Assembly: GCA_034006265.1 (NCBI GenBank)
Contig: JAVETB010000127.1
Span: forward strand, 1 to 5,989
Direction: 5' to 3'
Origin: Syntrophus sp034006265
Lineage (GTDB): Bacteria; Desulfobacterota; Syntrophia; Syntrophales; Syntrophaceae
Length of the DNA stretch: 5,989 nucleotides
Below the pieces are notes generated by a model. It saw only the letters and a program-made list of their open reading frames with translations, was not told where the DNA came from and did no database searches. The position numbers were made by a program, and so were the translations under genes. How positions within the stretch are numbered: the first letter of the stretch is position 1; every line of letters begins with the position of its first letter. Below are positions 5,441-5,989 of this stretch, one piece after another.

Positions 5441-5974
5441 TTAATTGTATAAATCTCCAATCTGGTACTGGCTGCTGAAACAATCCAGGACGAGCCCGAG
5501 ATCATGATGCACCACCGGCTGCATGATCTGTCGGGTGATGGCATGGACGATTTCCTCCTCCCGGATCTTTTCTTCCTGGGGCGCCTCGAAATCAAAAAGG
5601 CCTTCATCGAAGCGGATGACATGAACCAGCTCGTGCGCCGCGATATACAGCATCAGGGGTGCGAACTTGATAAAGGAGTTTGCCCGTTCGACGGCATCCA
5701 AGATCCGGTTGTCCTGAAGGCAGACGCGATAAAACTGAAAACTTCGCGAGGCATCCGGAAGCCCCTTTTTTTCATAGCGATATCGACAGAGGTGGGCAAA
5801 GGCCCCGTCCTGAATCTCGTGGGTTTCCAGCTCGGCCAAGGTCCGGATATCATAACGGTACGCCTGAAAAGCCCGGCGCCCGAACCGGTAGTAATTCGCC
5901 ACGAGCTGTTCCGCGTGGTCAAAAGCGGCTTTCGCCAGAGACATCTGCGACGGATTGAAAAACCGGTACCCCAT
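5441..5974 (-). CDS. Uncharacterised protein with HELVH zincin-like motif
   Basis: I do not recognise this 177-residue protein. Its clearest mark is AAHELVHVIRF (residues 112-122), an HExxH motif inside a hydrophobic helix (FAPLMLYIAAHELVHVI). This is the usual zinc-binding and catalytic helix of metalloproteases. Acidic residues at E139-E141 and H144 (EEEIVHAI) lie about 22-30 residues further on and could give a third ligand, as in gluzincins. No signal peptide or full membrane span is evident; the protein opens MGYRFFNPSQ and is probably cytoplasmic. The N-terminal half is rich in aromatic and basic residues and looks helical. AAGGG lies 5 bases before the ATG, supporting the start. The FmdB-like gene follows 25 bases later. 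A protease role is inferred from the motif alone; a non-catalytic zincin relative is possible. Confidence 0.8.
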   Translation of the reverse strand: MGYRFFNPSQMSLAKAAFDHAEQLVANYYRFGRRAFQAYRYDIRTLAELETHEIQDGAFAHLCRYRYEKKGLPDASRSFQFYRVCLQDNRILDAVERANSFIKFAPLMLYIAAHELVHVIRFDEGLFDFEAPQEEKIREEEIVHAITRQIMQPVVHHDLGLVLDCFSSQYQIGDLYN

Positions 5975-5989
5975 GATATCCCTTAACTC

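Overview
This 5,989-base window looks like chromosome from an anaerobic bacterium of the Deltaproteobacteria/Desulfobacterota type. Syntrophales-like is my best guess, but it is an inference from gene content and protein style, not from a database search. The clues are a selenocysteine-containing SelD, a LysR regulator of the selenium-metabolism type, a rubredoxin and an FmdB-type zinc ribbon protein. I see no insertion sequence, phage gene, tRNA, rRNA or CRISPR array. Nearly all of the window is ordinary, densely packed coding DNA.

Layout from left to right. Bases 1-1204 hold a plus-strand run: the last 27 codons of a YhbY-type RNA-binding protein, a PHP-domain phosphoesterase (TrpH/YciV/RNase AM-like) and a small rubredoxin. 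A 139-base gap separates these from a minus-strand pair that converges on them. That pair is a LysR-family regulator (promoter-proximal) followed 20 bases later by thrC, threonine synthase. Divergent from lysR, across an intergenic region of about 200 bases, is selD (selenophosphate synthetase) on the plus strand. A bidirectional terminator then separates selD from a second minus-strand pair: an uncharacterised protein with an HELVH zincin-like motif, and an FmdB-family zinc ribbon protein with a cysteine-rich tail.

The centrepiece is the lysR-selD region. selD begins at 3888, not at the TTG at 3978 where a simple ORF search starts it. The true reading frame runs through an in-frame TGA at 3939-3941, which sits at the catalytic position of SelD (motif GAGUACK, where E. 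coli has GAGCGCK). A 7-bp stem with a CGGGA loop starts 9 bases after the TGA and fits a bacterial SECIS element. SelD is therefore itself a selenoprotein: the enzyme that makes the selenium donor needs selenocysteine in its own active site. The intergenic region carries a near-consensus promoter for selD (TTGACA, 17 bases, TATATT), a leader of about 110 bases with a strong hairpin, and a perfect LysR-type dyad (CTGTTATCATAACAG) just upstream of lysR. This fits a local selenium control unit in which the LysR protein may govern itself, thrC and selD. That control is inference; the sequence features are visible.
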